This document shows positions 18,732 to 27,420 of a stretch of DNA of 64,000 nucleotides, piece after piece. Numbering within the stretch: the stretch's first letter is position 1; every line of letters starts with the position of its first letter. The notes under the pieces are model-generated. The model was not told the DNA's origin, did not search any database, and saw nothing but the letters and a program-made list of their open reading frames with translations. The DNA lies in NCBI GenBank assembly GCA_011365025.1, contig RDOF01000008.1, forward strand, positions 1-64,000, given 5' to 3'. Position numbers and translations under genes: made by a program. Origin of the DNA: Candidatus Thorarchaeota archaeon (lineage in GTDB: Archaea > Asgardarchaeota > Thorarchaeia > Thorarchaeales > Thorarchaeaceae).

Positions 18732-18815
18732 AGAAGGTCGGAGTCACCGAGAAAGTCCTCGGTGGTCTGGGCCAGCACCTTTTCCAATTCTTAAAAGATT
18801 ATCGTCATAGTCCAA

Positions 18816-19595
18816 CTACCTGGTGGCAATGACAACCATTCTCTCCGAATTAGCTGCATATGGCATTCGTGGGAGCTTATTCTGCCCATAGAACTCAGTC
18901 TTGCGGAAGCCAACGTCATGCAGCATGGATTGTATCTCATGAGATGTGTACATTCGAATATCATTATTCGACATTGCATCCCCGCTCATCTCAACAATCA
19001 TAGAGTTTTCAGTATCGATGAAGGTGGCAGGTCGTCCACGTAAGACACCAGCTGTCGCATCAATAGAATGGGGCTCGTTCAGAAGATAACCCCCTTCCAT
19101 AGAAGTCCAGGTCTTATAGAATCTGGGTAGATTGTAAGGATTCATGAGATCAAGCAGCAGCCGGCCACCTTCGGAGAGAACACCAAAGGAGCCCTCGAGA
19201 ACCTTCAGGTTTTCTTCGTGGTCAAAGAAGCCAAAACTGTGACTGAGAATGACAGCAGCATCAAATGGAGAGTCCGTACTCATGGTGCGCATATCACCAG
19301 TGTAGAAGTCGACTTCAACGCCTGCAGTGCGCGCCTTCTCCTTAGCCACCTTGATTAGAGTAGAAGACAGGTCGAAGCCAGAAACCTTCAGCTTGCGCTT
19401 GGCAAAGATGATGTCCTGGTCTCCTGCTCCGCATGCAATATCCAGAACCCGATTACCCTTCTTGAGACCCAAGACCTCAATGCAGAAGTCAACCACTAGC
19501 TGGTCGTACTGCTGGATGCCCTGAATCGATTGGCGGTGTTTGACTCGGAAGACTTCCGCCCAGAAGTCATCCCAGCCACGTTCAATTCGCTCCAT
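18816..19595 (-). CDS. SAM-dependent methyltransferase (class I)
   Basis: 259 residues from the ATG at 19595; a GTG at 19604 is an alternative start. Rossmann motif I is VLDIACGAGDQD, then an acidic residue after beta 2 (VSGFDLSSTLI), motif DFYTGDMRTM, and AAVILSHSFGFF. This is the layout of small-molecule methyltransferases of the Methyltransf_25/11 type. The substrate is not known. It is transcribed toward EF-2 on the same strand with a 146-base gap. Confidence 0.85.
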   Translation of the reverse strand: MERIERGWDDFWAEVFRVKHRQSIQGIQQYDQLVVDFCIEVLGLKKGNRVLDIACGAGDQDIIFAKRKLKVSGFDLSSTLIKVAKEKARTAGVEVDFYTGDMRTMSTDSPFDAAVILSHSFGFFDHEENLKVLEGSFGVLSEGGRLLLDLMNPYNLPRFYKTWTSMEGGYLLNEPHSIDATAGVLRGRPATFIDTENSMIVEMSGDAMSNNDIRMYTSHEIQSMLHDVGFRKTEFYGQNKLPRMPYAANSERMVVIATR

Positions 19596-19679
19596 ATGAT
19601 GCACATCCAGTTCAAATCTGTGGAACAGCAGTGATATGAAGCTTCTCCTTGTAAGAAGGAGGCAGGAATTGGAGAAATA

Positions 19680-19799
19680 ATGGAGAAGACCCGCAGCCTG
19701 TTAGTTCACGCCGGGAGGGACGCAGTTGAAGCAACAGGAAACTCCATGAGTACGCGGGCCTTGCGTCTCCGAACTATTAACAGACAACAGTGCCTATAA
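19680..19799 (+). pseudogene. Possible relic of a TnpB/IS605-type 3' end
   Basis: A 39-codon frame reads through VHAGRDAVEATGNS. Its DNA segment GAAGCAACAGGAAACTCC at about 19728-19745 resembles the conserved right end of IS200/IS605 elements (GAAGCAGGAAGCTCC type, from memory). The terminal hairpin usual for such ends is not present, but GACGCA/TGCGTC and TAGTTC/GAACTA can pair around it. Very tentative: a structured RNA or chance are alternatives. The rest of the 19596-19906 gap is AT-rich and shows nothing clear. Confidence 0.22.
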
Positions 19800-19906
19800 A
19801 TCTATAGATTGTCCACAAAAACGGCGACCTTTCCAAAAAAGCGAATTGAGGCCGAAAAACTGGAATATAGATAAATAGAAACTATTGTCATATAAGAGAA
19901 ATGAGT

Positions 19907-20010
19907 TGGTAGCCCCGCCAGGACTCGAACCTGGGTCCAGCGGGCCAGAACCGCTGATGATGGACCGGTTTGCATAGGTCCCAAGGGAGCCTATTCTACA
20001 CCACGGGGCT
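19907..20010 (-). tRNA. tRNA-Gln (CTG anticodon) with a D-loop insertion, CCA encoded
   Basis: Read on the minus strand. The acceptor AGCCCCG (20010-20004) pairs perfectly with CGGGGCT, followed by discriminator A and an encoded CCA. The anticodon stem AGCGG/CCGCT holds the loop TTCTGGC, anticodon CTG at 19948-19946. The T arm is CCAGG-TTCGAGT-CCTGG. Between GTGTAG and GGTCC of the D loop there are about 27-29 extra bases (roughly 19995-19967) that form ATAGG...CCTAT and TCC/GGA hairpins. Without them the D arm is normal, so the insert is probably a non-canonical intron removed by the splicing endonuclease and joined by RtcB, which is also encoded in this window. Confidence 0.88.
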
Positions 20011-20150
20011 TTGCTGATAGGCTAACAGGTTCAGCGACTCAGCACTTTGCTGTCTTCTAATTACCTTTTCGCTCAGGAACCGACGGAATCACAAAGATGG
20101 AGCAACCAGCAAATAGAAATTGCGGGAAACCTTGTACAAGACGAACATCA

Positions 20151-20885
20151 ATGCCTCTATGGTCAGAACAAACCCGCGAGGAATTCCAGAAGACCTCGAG
20201 AAACACTCGTGTTGTCCTGATGATTACGGGAGCACTAGAGCCCCATGGCATGCATATGGCGCTGGGAACTGACCTCATCTTGCCCCAGTATCTGGCTGAG
20301 AAGATAGCTACCAAAACGAATGCCATGGTCTTGCCAGCCATCCCCTTTGGGGACAGCTGGAGCTTTGACCTGTACGAAGGAACAGTATCTGTATCGCCGG
20401 AAACACTTGTGAACTTCTACGCAGATGTGATGAATTCGGTCTTCAGGAATGGCTTCAGATTCATTATAGCCCTGAATGGCCATGGACCAAACGCGACTCT
20501 ACTCGAACAGGCAGCCAAGAAAGCAACAATGACAGGCGAACGGGTAGTCATTATTGTAAATTGGTGGATCGATCTGGCAAAAGAGGTACGGAAGATTGTG
20601 TTGGAATCACCTGAGGGCCATGCCGCAGAAGATGAAACCTCAGAACTCATGTTCGTTAGGCCCGATCTTGTTGACCTCTCAGCAGCCATGAAGAAGACCG
20701 TCAAGACGAAATACCGAATTGTGTCAGCCGGATACAGAGAGGAGCTCTATCCAGCCGCTATTCTTGGGGACCCAACCTTGGCGTCTGAAGAGAAGGGGAG
20801 GCTGATATTGGAACAGGCCGAGGTAGACCTAATTGAACTCATTTCTCAACTTGAACGCGGCGAAGTTCCCATAGAGAAGGGGTGA
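20151..20885 (+). CDS. Creatininase-family amidohydrolase
   Basis: 244 residues from the ATG at 20151. Metal ligands of the creatininase fold are visible: EPHGMHMALGTD (Glu, His, Asp), NGHGPN (His), and the Glu in GHAAEDETSE. The family includes creatinine amidohydrolase and the archaeal ArfB formamide hydrolase of riboflavin/F420 synthesis (FAPy deformylase). Length and the EPHG / NGHG / GHA-DE-TSE set fit either, so an ArfB-like role is possible but not provable. Confidence 0.82.
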   Translation: MPLWSEQTREEFQKTSRNTRVVLMITGALEPHGMHMALGTDLILPQYLAEKIATKTNAMVLPAIPFGDSWSFDLYEGTVSVSPETLVNFYADVMNSVFRNGFRFIIALNGHGPNATLLEQAAKKATMTGERVVIIVNWWIDLAKEVRKIVLESPEGHAAEDETSELMFVRPDLVDLSAAMKKTVKTKYRIVSAGYREELYPAAILGDPTLASEEKGRLILEQAEVDLIELISQLERGEVPIEKG

Positions 20886-20902
20886 CCTTCGGAATCTCTT
20901 TG

Positions 20903-21766
20903 TTATACTCCAACCTTGAAAATAAGCGAGTCTCTAAGAACGCGTTGGAACATTCTCAATAGGTTCTTACCTTCTGTAGCAATAGTGGGGAACACAGGAT
21001 ATCCTTGTAGGTCCAACATATCAACCATGTAGTCCACCGGCAAGGCATTTGGGAGGTCTCTCTTGTTGAGAGATACAATAATAGGCAGTGTTGCCATCCT
21101 GTCTGTTCCAAGTGCAATTCGCAACTCCTGAATTGAGGCGAGATTCTCGTTCATCTGCTCAGGAGTTGAGTCAGCCATGAAAATAATCCCATCAACACCG
21201 CGCAGAACGTTGATACGTTGTGTTGCATGTCTTCGCTGCCCCGCAACGGTAAATACATCGAAAACAACATTCTCGCTGGCAGATACCGGGATGAAGTCGA
21301 AGTACGTTGTACGTCCAAGTTCGTCGGAGATTTCAACAATCTTTCCTTTGGAAAGAGACCTTACATTTGCAAATAGCCATCTCAGAGCGGTTGTCTTTCC
21401 CGACAATGAGGGACCATAGAATACTATTTTGATATGGATGCGGCCCCACTCATCGCGCTTGAGATCCTCCCCAGCGACAATCTCACTAACTCTCTGAGGA
21501 CCAATTTTGGCCCTGCGAGCCAATCTCTGGGTTTCTTCTTCATCGACACGCAGTTCCGCAGATGATGCCACGAGAGTCCCCTCAGGTTCGGGATGGAGCA
21601 TTTCAGCCGAGGTAGTTGCTTCTCCTTCAGCCCGGGGCTCTGCTTCAGTCTTTTCCATTTCAAGCGAAGATTCGGCTATTACCGTCTCCGTCTCTGGCAA
21701 GGCCTCCTCTGCCTTAGATTCCTTCTTTTTGGTTCCTCTGAACCTTGACTTCAGCCTCCTCAGCAA
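20903..21766 (-). CDS. MglA-like small GTPase with acidic N-terminal extension
   Basis: 287 residues. The first 110 are Glu/Ala-rich and probably disordered. The G domain has P loop GPSLSGKTT, then TTYFDFIPVS, the G3-like FTVAGQRRHATQR, LRGVDGIIFMADS, and G4 LNKRDL. TTYFDF, AGQ-x-x-x-x-A-T-R and LRGVDGIIFMADS are the hallmarks of MglA-type GTPases (bacterial polarity switch; relatives are common in Asgard archaea). No lipidation signal is seen. It runs antisense to the leader of the downstream + strand aminotransferase. The roadblock protein at 28.9 kb is a possible partner class. Confidence 0.85.
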   Translation of the reverse strand: MLRRLKSRFRGTKKKESKAEEALPETETVIAESSLEMEKTEAEPRAEGEATTSAEMLHPEPEGTLVASSAELRVDEEETQRLARRAKIGPQRVSEIVAGEDLKRDEWGRIHIKIVFYGPSLSGKTTALRWLFANVRSLSKGKIVEISDELGRTTYFDFIPVSASENVVFDVFTVAGQRRHATQRINVLRGVDGIIFMADSTPEQMNENLASIQELRIALGTDRMATLPIIVSLNKRDLPNALPVDYMVDMLDLQGYPVFPTIATEGKNLLRMFQRVLRDSLIFKVGV

Positions 21767-21872
21767 AGAGAACCTCTCTCCAAAGACAAACGGATATGCA
21801 ACCCGACTTAAATCTTGGGGGGATAGTATCCGCAGTGACCTTTATCAAGAATTGGGCCTGCACACTAACACC

Positions 21873-22997
21873 ATGCCCGACCCAATTAGCAAAGACTTCA
21901 TTGAAAAGAACTTTCCTACGCTTTCAAGAATGACCTACCTGAACAATGCTTCCACGGGAATACCGCCAATGGCTGCAATAGAAGCCATGAAGCAGTACCT
22001 AGATGACCGCATTAATGCAAAGGGTAGCTTTGAGGAAACCCTGCAGAATTTCAAAACGATACGTGAGTCGCTTGCAGCACTCCTAGGTGGGAGAGAGAAT
22101 CAATATGCATTCGTGTCCAGCACGTCTGCAGGAATCAATTCGTTTGCTCATAGCATTCAATACCCCATAGGCGCCAACGTGGTGATATGCGACCTTGAAT
22201 TCCCTTCCAACTATATCCCTTGGCAGAACGTCAGTCGGCTTTACAATGTCGAGCTGCGTGTCGCGAAGTCCAAAACCGGAGCTGCGCCGATCGAGGTGTT
22301 TCAAGAGCTTGTGGATGAGAACACCCGTGTGTTAGCAATAAGTCAGGCTCAATTCGGGTCAGGATTTCGGTCGGATCTAAAAGCACTGGCCAAAATCATT
22401 CATGATGTTGATGGATACCTTGTAACTGACATAATACAGGCGGCGGGCTGGGCTGACACAGACCTTTCTAAGGAAGGCGTAGATTTTGCAGCCGGACAGG
22501 CAGCTAAATGGCTTATTGGCCCCATTGGAGCGGGATTCATCTATGCAGCGGATAGAATTCTGGACTGTGCGACTCCAAGATTCTTGTCGTGGTGGGGTGT
22601 CAAGGACCTAACCGAATTCAACTATGCTGAGAGGGAACCTATGCCAGATGCAAAGATGTTCCAAGTAGGGTCGCCGGCCATGATTGCCTATGTTGGATTC
22701 ATGGAATCTCTCAAACTGCTTCTTGAAATTCCGGCGGCAATAAGAGAAGCAGTAGCCCTCGAAAACGCAGAGTACCTGAGAAAACGACTCGGCGAGGAGA
22801 GCGTTGAGTTCTATGACTTCCCCAGGAAAAACAGATCTCCAATCATATCGTGCAAGCCAGAGGATGTTGATGCTCTTCAGAACACACTTCATAGCAAGAA
22901 TATACATTGTTCGGTTAGAAATGGAAGGCTAAGAGTGTCGCCGCATTTCTACAACACGCATGAAGAGATTGATAGGCTCCTCACTTTCCTGAGGTGA
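21873..22997 (+). CDS. Class V aminotransferase (cysteine desulfurase / SufS-like fold)
   Basis: 374 residues from the ATG at 21873; the frame opens much further upstream but that part is antisense to the GTPase. PLP features: YLNNASTG near the start, SSTSAGINSFAHSI, a DIIQAAGW segment for the PLP-binding Asp, and the Schiff-base Lys in GQAAKWLIGP. The active-site Cys loop of cysteine desulfurases is not evident, so isopenicillin-N-epimerase-like or other class V activity is possible. The metallo-beta-lactamase gene starts 4 bases after the stop, so the two are co-translated. Confidence 0.85.
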   Translation: MPDPISKDFIEKNFPTLSRMTYLNNASTGIPPMAAIEAMKQYLDDRINAKGSFEETLQNFKTIRESLAALLGGRENQYAFVSSTSAGINSFAHSIQYPIGANVVICDLEFPSNYIPWQNVSRLYNVELRVAKSKTGAAPIEVFQELVDENTRVLAISQAQFGSGFRSDLKALAKIIHDVDGYLVTDIIQAAGWADTDLSKEGVDFAAGQAAKWLIGPIGAGFIYAADRILDCATPRFLSWWGVKDLTEFNYAEREPMPDAKMFQVGSPAMIAYVGFMESLKLLLEIPAAIREAVALENAEYLRKRLGEESVEFYDFPRKNRSPIISCKPEDVDALQNTLHSKNIHCSVRNGRLRVSPHFYNTHEEIDRLLTFLR

Positions 22998-23001
22998 TTT
23001 C

Positions 23002-23682
23002 TTGTTCAGGCAAATAGCAGGTCCAGTCTACTTCCGTGCTAGCAACTCCATGGACTCAAACATTGGATTCATAGATACAGGGGATGCCAAAATTCTGATT
23101 GATACCGGAACTGGAATCTACCATAGGAATTTGGACAAGGACTTGCAGAGCATCGGTTTTTCAGCTGAAGAGATTACTGACATAATTCTCACACATAGCC
23201 ACATCGATCATATTGGAGGGGTACTTCCATTTCTTGAGCTGCAGTCCCCCAAGCTGCATCTACACCGCTCTGAGGCAGAGCTCATCAACTCAGGAGATAT
23301 GATGCTAACGCTTGCAAATACATTTGGAGTGGACCTTCCACCATTCAAGATTCATAACCTGCTTGAGGAGAATGACATCATCGCCTTTGGTGATGTCCAG
23401 CTTAGAGTATACAGCACTCCAGGCCATTCCATTGGAAGTATTTGCTTACACATCGAGGACCTGCAACTTCTCTTCACGGGCGACACCATGTTTCCAGGCG
23501 GCAGCTTTGGAAGAGTTGATTTTCCAACTGGAAGTCCCAAGGACCTTGTGCTGTCTCTTAAGAGAATCAGCGAAATGGACTTTGAGATTGCCCTGCCAGG
23601 ACATATGAACGCCATTACCAGCAATGCAAAGTATCACGCAGAATCCTCGTACAAGATGGCCAAAAGCTGGTTTAGGACCTAG
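23002..23682 (+). CDS. Metallo-beta-lactamase-fold hydrolase
   Basis: 226 residues from a TTG with GAGGTGAT just upstream, overlapping the preceding stop region. The signature THSHIDHIGG (HxHxDH) is present, followed by the His of TPGHSIGS, the Asp of FTGDTMF and the last His in LPGHM: a complete set of di-metal ligands. It resembles glyoxalase II-like and quorum-quenching types. Its 3' end overlaps the convergent ketopantoate reductase gene by 11 bases. Partner gene is the class V aminotransferase; the joint pathway is unknown. Confidence 0.88.
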   Translation: MFRQIAGPVYFRASNSMDSNIGFIDTGDAKILIDTGTGIYHRNLDKDLQSIGFSAEEITDIILTHSHIDHIGGVLPFLELQSPKLHLHRSEAELINSGDMMLTLANTFGVDLPPFKIHNLLEENDIIAFGDVQLRVYSTPGHSIGSICLHIEDLQLLFTGDTMFPGGSFGRVDFPTGSPKDLVLSLKRISEMDFEIALPGHMNAITSNAKYHAESSYKMAKSWFRT

Positions 23683-24661
23683 GCATTGCCTCATGCAACT
23701 CCTCAGCCGATAGAGGCACCATATCAGAACTGGCTCCAGAGAGCATCAATAGTTTTGCTTCCAGTGCCTTCACCAATGCATAGACAGTTTCGCTGAAGGG
23801 CGTTTCAATTCTCAAGGCTTTTCCGTTTCTAATGACTTCTCCAGTGATGGCTTCAATCTCAGTACGTTTGCACGCATTAATGTCTTGAAGCATGGAATTT
23901 GTGTTCTCGGAGGTTGCCTTTGCAGTTCCTAGAGCATAGCGAACTGGGTCAGGCGTCGTCAATTCAATTCCCATAGCTGCGGCCACTTCTGTGGCTTCCT
24001 CCACAAGATGAATTACAAGTTTTCTCAACATGGGGTCATTGTAGATTTCGCCGTTCGTCAAACCAGTGAGTGCTCCAATAGGGTTAATTCCACAGTTCAC
24101 AATTGTCTTTGTCCAGACAACACCTTCGATATTGTCAGAGGCTCGAACATCAAAGCCCGCTCGGTCAAGTAACGCAACAATCTTTCTGACCATCTCTTCA
24201 TTCTCAGGAAAATGGGATCCTACTTCGGTTATGCCGGTTCCTGTGATTGTGACTTCACCAGGCGAAGTCATTATTGCCCCCATGCAGGTCGTCGCTCTAA
24301 GCACTCGCCGGGAGTTCAATTGCTCAGCCACAATCTTCTCCGTGCCAATGCCATTCTGTATTATAAGAAGATAAGCGCCCCCATCAATCAAGTGCTTAAC
24401 TCGCATAGCCGCCTCTAGTGAATCATGAGTCTTTGTAGTAAGCAACACCAAGTCGGCCTCATCCACATCCATTGGATCGACAGCAGCCTTGAGCGGGAGA
24501 GTATGATTTCCAAGAATCCCTTTTACAGCCAGACCACGCGAATTGATTGTTTCAACGTGCTCCTGCCTGCCAACAAGCAACATCACATCTTCGCCAGCTT
24601 TGCTCAGAAGGCTACCGTAGAGACTCCCTATAGCACCTGCACCCATGACAATAATCTTCAT
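23672..24661 (-). CDS. panE: 2-dehydropantoate 2-reductase (ketopantoate reductase)
   Basis: 329 residues. The N-terminal NAD(P) site GAGAIGSLYG is followed by the LLTTKTHD segment and the conserved IIQNGIG. The catalytic Lys and Asn are in VVWTKTIVNCGINPIGALTG. It reduces ketopantoate to pantoate, the first CoA-specific step. It is the third gene of a pantoate kinase / phosphopantothenate synthetase / reductase operon and overlaps the preceding gene by 4 bases (ATGA type), which supports the assignment strongly. Confidence 0.95.
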   Translation of the reverse strand: MKIIVMGAGAIGSLYGSLLSKAGEDVMLLVGRQEHVETINSRGLAVKGILGNHTLPLKAAVDPMDVDEADLVLLTTKTHDSLEAAMRVKHLIDGGAYLLIIQNGIGTEKIVAEQLNSRRVLRATTCMGAIMTSPGEVTITGTGITEVGSHFPENEEMVRKIVALLDRAGFDVRASDNIEGVVWTKTIVNCGINPIGALTGLTNGEIYNDPMLRKLVIHLVEEATEVAAAMGIELTTPDPVRYALGTAKATSENTNSMLQDINACKRTEIEAITGEVIRNGKALRIETPFSETVYALVKALEAKLLMLSGASSDMVPLSAEELHEAMPRS

Positions 24662-25434
24662 TGTGGTTCCCCCTTGGCTTTCATGTCCAAATAACTCATC
24701 ATCAGCCGGATAGCTTTGCTGAGATTCTCCCTATTATCAAACTCCGCAATGATGGAAAGAAGTGACTCCTTTGGAATACCCTTCATTTCCCGAGCATAAT
24801 TGACCATCAGTGGTAACGCTCTTACTATATTATCAACAATTGTGATATCAGAGTGGACCGCAGTTCTCGACATTGGATTGAGATCAATGGTAATCACCTT
24901 CTTTCCAATGGCTTTAAGGGCTTCAGTGCGGTCGCCGTCTTCAAGGGGGACAAGAACAACGTCCGCCTTGGCAATTCCTTCCGAGTCGACCTTGCGTCGA
25001 TTGCTACTCAGTTCAGGAATTGATTCAGATTTGCGATCTGCCGTCCCGTACACTTCCTTGGCACCTGCATGCATCAGGGCCGTGAGAATGGCATCTTCTC
25101 GATCGCGTCGATAGTAGAATAAATTGATTTCAAGAGGAGCTTTCGTGAGCTCAGAGAGAGTGACTAGTTCCTCAGGTACTAGGGCACATGCATTCCCATT
25201 GACACTAATCACCGGGTGCTCGGCGGTTAGCATCGTAGCTACTGCAGCTTTGCATGCCGCATGAGCATGCATATTCGACTCCTCACCGATTAGGTAATCG
25301 AAAGCCTCACCACGTCCGTGGGCTAGAAGTCCTGCAGTCGCAACAATGTGCTTTTGGTGACCTTCAATGATTCTTTCTCGGACCTCCAGTGACACCCGTC
25401 TCGGATGATCCTTGGGTACGTCGAGCGAGGTCAT
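24658..25434 (-). CDS. 4-phosphopantoate--beta-alanine ligase (archaeal phosphopantothenate synthetase)
   Basis: 258 residues, family length. ATP-dependent joining of 4-phosphopantoate and beta-alanine, the archaeal replacement for bacterial PanC (EC 6.3.2.36). Recognised from HPRRVSLEVRERI, GLLAHGRGEAFDYLIGE, ISVNGNACALVPEE, NLFYYRRDREDAI and DLNPMSRTAV, all typical of COG1701. It begins directly after the pantoate kinase stop and overlaps ketopantoate reductase, making a tight three-gene operon. Confidence 0.95.
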   Translation of the reverse strand: MTSLDVPKDHPRRVSLEVRERIIEGHQKHIVATAGLLAHGRGEAFDYLIGEESNMHAHAACKAAVATMLTAEHPVISVNGNACALVPEELVTLSELTKAPLEINLFYYRRDREDAILTALMHAGAKEVYGTADRKSESIPELSSNRRKVDSEGIAKADVVLVPLEDGDRTEALKAIGKKVITIDLNPMSRTAVHSDITIVDNIVRALPLMVNYAREMKGIPKESLLSIIAEFDNRENLSKAIRLMMSYLDMKAKGEPQ

Positions 25435-26427
25435 CTAAATCAGCCTCCCTCCTTCAGGGCATACCGAAGTCACCATGATTTGATTCTTGGTCCAGTATTT
25501 GCTAAGGATGTCCGACACCGAAATGGTTTCCGATTCGTCGCAGAAGCAAAAAACTGAATCGCCCAACATCACCATGCTGGAATCATTGAACCCTGATGAT
25601 TGAAGTTCAAGAAGCGATGATTCGATGCGGCTTGTCATCAATTGTGTCTTTTTGGAAAACTCCTTGGCAGCCGCAAGAAACGCATCAAAGGTTGGATTTT
25701 CCAGGAAGCCCTCTAGAATTTCATCGCCGACACTGTTGATTCGTTCTCGCTTGACTGGGTTAGTCAGAATCTCCTTGGTTTCAAGACCCGAATGACCGGC
25801 AAGCACAACTCGCTTCGATTCATCATAGGGGATCTTCACAACTTCTCCAATTCCAGGGGCACCAGGTTTTCTTCTGGCCTCGAATCCGCCATTGCATTGG
25901 GCAATCACATCGCCCAGACCCGTATGATTAACCACCTCAGCAAAATGAGCATGCACGCCGGCGGATTGAACGCTGGTTTCATCATCTAGCAGTGATGATA
26001 AGGCAAGAGCTGTTCCTAGAGCTCCTGCTCCTGAAGCGCCAAATCCAACTCCGATTGGAAGAGAGGATTCATGCGCAACCTCAACCTTGAAGGGGATATG
26101 GTCATTTAGCAATCTACGAATCACCGCTGATGTCACTGGGGCGTTAATTTCTTTCCTGTTATACTGAACCCGTATTTGAAGTTTGGAATGTTTAGAGATT
26201 CTCACATTTGTGACGGTTCCAACCGCAACAGAGAAACCGGCGCCTACAGAACCTCGAAATAGAGGATTCTCATGGCCATCGTGAATTCTGAAGATACCGG
26301 TGATATGTCCGGGCACAAAGGCACGAGCTGTTTTCGGTTTGGAATCGCCTTGTGAGGTCAACTTGTCCGATACTGAGTCTTTGCAGACACAGGTATAAAG
26401 TAATCTAATGCAACATATATTCAGCAT
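25435..26427 (-). CDS. Pantoate kinase (GHMP family)
   Basis: 330 residues. GHMP kinase with FVPGHITGIF (N-terminal substrate motif), SLPIGVGFGASGAGALGTA (the Gly/Ser-rich ATP loop), and a TGLGDVIAQCNGG segment typical of pantoate kinase. It makes 4-phosphopantoate from pantoate, the archaeal first half of phosphopantothenate synthesis. The ATG at 26427 gives a Cys-rich first 20 residues that look unlike the family; a TTG at 26361 would start closer to the conserved part. The promoter just upstream has three phased TGTATAT repeats. Confidence 0.92.
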   Translation of the reverse strand: MLNICCIRLLYTCVCKDSVSDKLTSQGDSKPKTARAFVPGHITGIFRIHDGHENPLFRGSVGAGFSVAVGTVTNVRISKHSKLQIRVQYNRKEINAPVTSAVIRRLLNDHIPFKVEVAHESSLPIGVGFGASGAGALGTALALSSLLDDETSVQSAGVHAHFAEVVNHTGLGDVIAQCNGGFEARRKPGAPGIGEVVKIPYDESKRVVLAGHSGLETKEILTNPVKRERINSVGDEILEGFLENPTFDAFLAAAKEFSKKTQLMTSRIESSLLELQSSGFNDSSMVMLGDSVFCFCDESETISVSDILSKYWTKNQIMVTSVCPEGGRLI

Positions 26428-26432
26428 TAATC

Positions 26433-26460
26433 TGTATATCCATGTATATACACTGTATAT
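26433..26460 (-). promoter_or_regulatory. AT-rich promoter/operator of the CoA operon with three phased repeats
   Basis: TGTATAT occurs at 26433, 26443 and 26454, spaced 10 and 11 bases, about one helical turn apart. The middle copy is part of the perfect palindrome TGTATATACA (26443-26452). They lie 6-33 bases before the annotated pantoate kinase ATG, so one copy probably serves as the TATA box and the others as an operator. If so, transcripts would be near-leaderless or use the later TTG start. Confidence 0.5.
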
Positions 26461-26490
26461 ATCAATATCCTGATGGGCAAGTGGGGAAAA

Positions 26491-27420
26491 CTATTCCTTT
26501 CCAAGAGGAACAAGACTTGTGTATTGTTTCACGCGGGGGTCATTGCTTCGAGGAGCAGGGTAACCCCATCGGGCGTCTATGTCGCGGCCACTAAGGTCGT
26601 AGACCTTAAAGCTCCCCGAGGACCATGTAAGAGGACTGAATCCAAGAAGGAGAGTCTGCGTTCGCCAACTTGTAACCACCATATGGCGATTCATACCAGC
26701 TGTTGGAACCACAAGAAAGACGTTCGAGAGCTCCATTAGCAGAGAGGTACTGATTCTGTAGAAGAAGCTGTATGTCTTTCTATGCTCTTCTGTGCCTTGC
26801 TCACGTAGGTCGTTAAGATACCGAGTAATGGTTTCGTCATGAACTGCAGGATCCATGACATCGGAGAGTTCCTCAACATCAACAACAACAGCAGTCTCAA
26901 AGTAATATGCCAGCGGAAATTCCGTAATGTGGAATAGAACAAACTTGTCTTTCGTAATTATGTTATACAATTGTTGGAAAATAGATTGCTTCGAGTAAAG
27001 CATACTTGGGTCGAGAGCTGCAGGCTCGAAATCACCAGACGAATCCGAAATGACAAGTCGAAACATGTCATCCAGCATGTCACCATCATAGCCAATTCGA
27101 ACAACATGGTAGGGCAGGTTTCTTGTTCCTTCGTCCATCCTCCCGGTGCTCGCAAGGAGTTCATTGAAGTCGCGTTGGAAAGTGTCCACTTCATTATCAT
27201 TGTCCAGAACAAAGAGGGATTGGGAGGGAGTACCAAACGATGATACCACTCGATCATAGGTAAGAAATCGGGCTCTCTTCTCGGGGTCAAACTGACTGAA
27301 AAGGTCGTCAGGATTATGAGAAGAGTCTGTCAAGGATACACACCTACAATTGTTGTTACGTACGGTCGAATAACTTATTCTCGGACATTGTCGAAGCCGA
27401 ATTGTGTCTGTGCTACTCAA
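26491..27420 (-). CDS. Hypothetical protein
   Basis: 309 residues from a TTG. Soluble, mixed alpha/beta, acidic, without signal peptide, membrane segment or motif that I recognise. A segment from about residue 155 (IITKDKFVLFHITEFPLAYYF) and another (YSFFYRISTSLLMELSNVFLVVPT) are hydrophobic but too charged or interrupted to be TM helices. It lies between the pantoate kinase operon and divergent coaBC, so a CoA link is possible only by location. A TAATATATTC element at about 27474-27483 could be its TATA box. Confidence 0.6.
   Translation of the reverse strand: MSSTDTIRLRQCPRISYSTVRNNNCRCVSLTDSSHNPDDLFSQFDPEKRARFLTYDRVVSSFGTPSQSLFVLDNDNEVDTFQRDFNELLASTGRMDEGTRNLPYHVVRIGYDGDMLDDMFRLVISDSSGDFEPAALDPSMLYSKQSIFQQLYNIITKDKFVLFHITEFPLAYYFETAVVVDVEELSDVMDPAVHDETITRYLNDLREQGTEEHRKTYSFFYRISTSLLMELSNVFLVVPTAGMNRHMVVTSWRTQTLLLGFSPLTWSSGSFKVYDLSGRDIDARWGYPAPRSNDPRVKQYTSLVPLGKE

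Noticed and set aside
19802..19984. 60-codon frame on minus strand
   Set aside because: It overlaps the tRNA-Gln gene.
21507..21872. N-terminal extension of the class V aminotransferase
   Set aside because: It is antisense to the GTPase's acidic N-terminus; the family starts at MPDPISKDF (21873).
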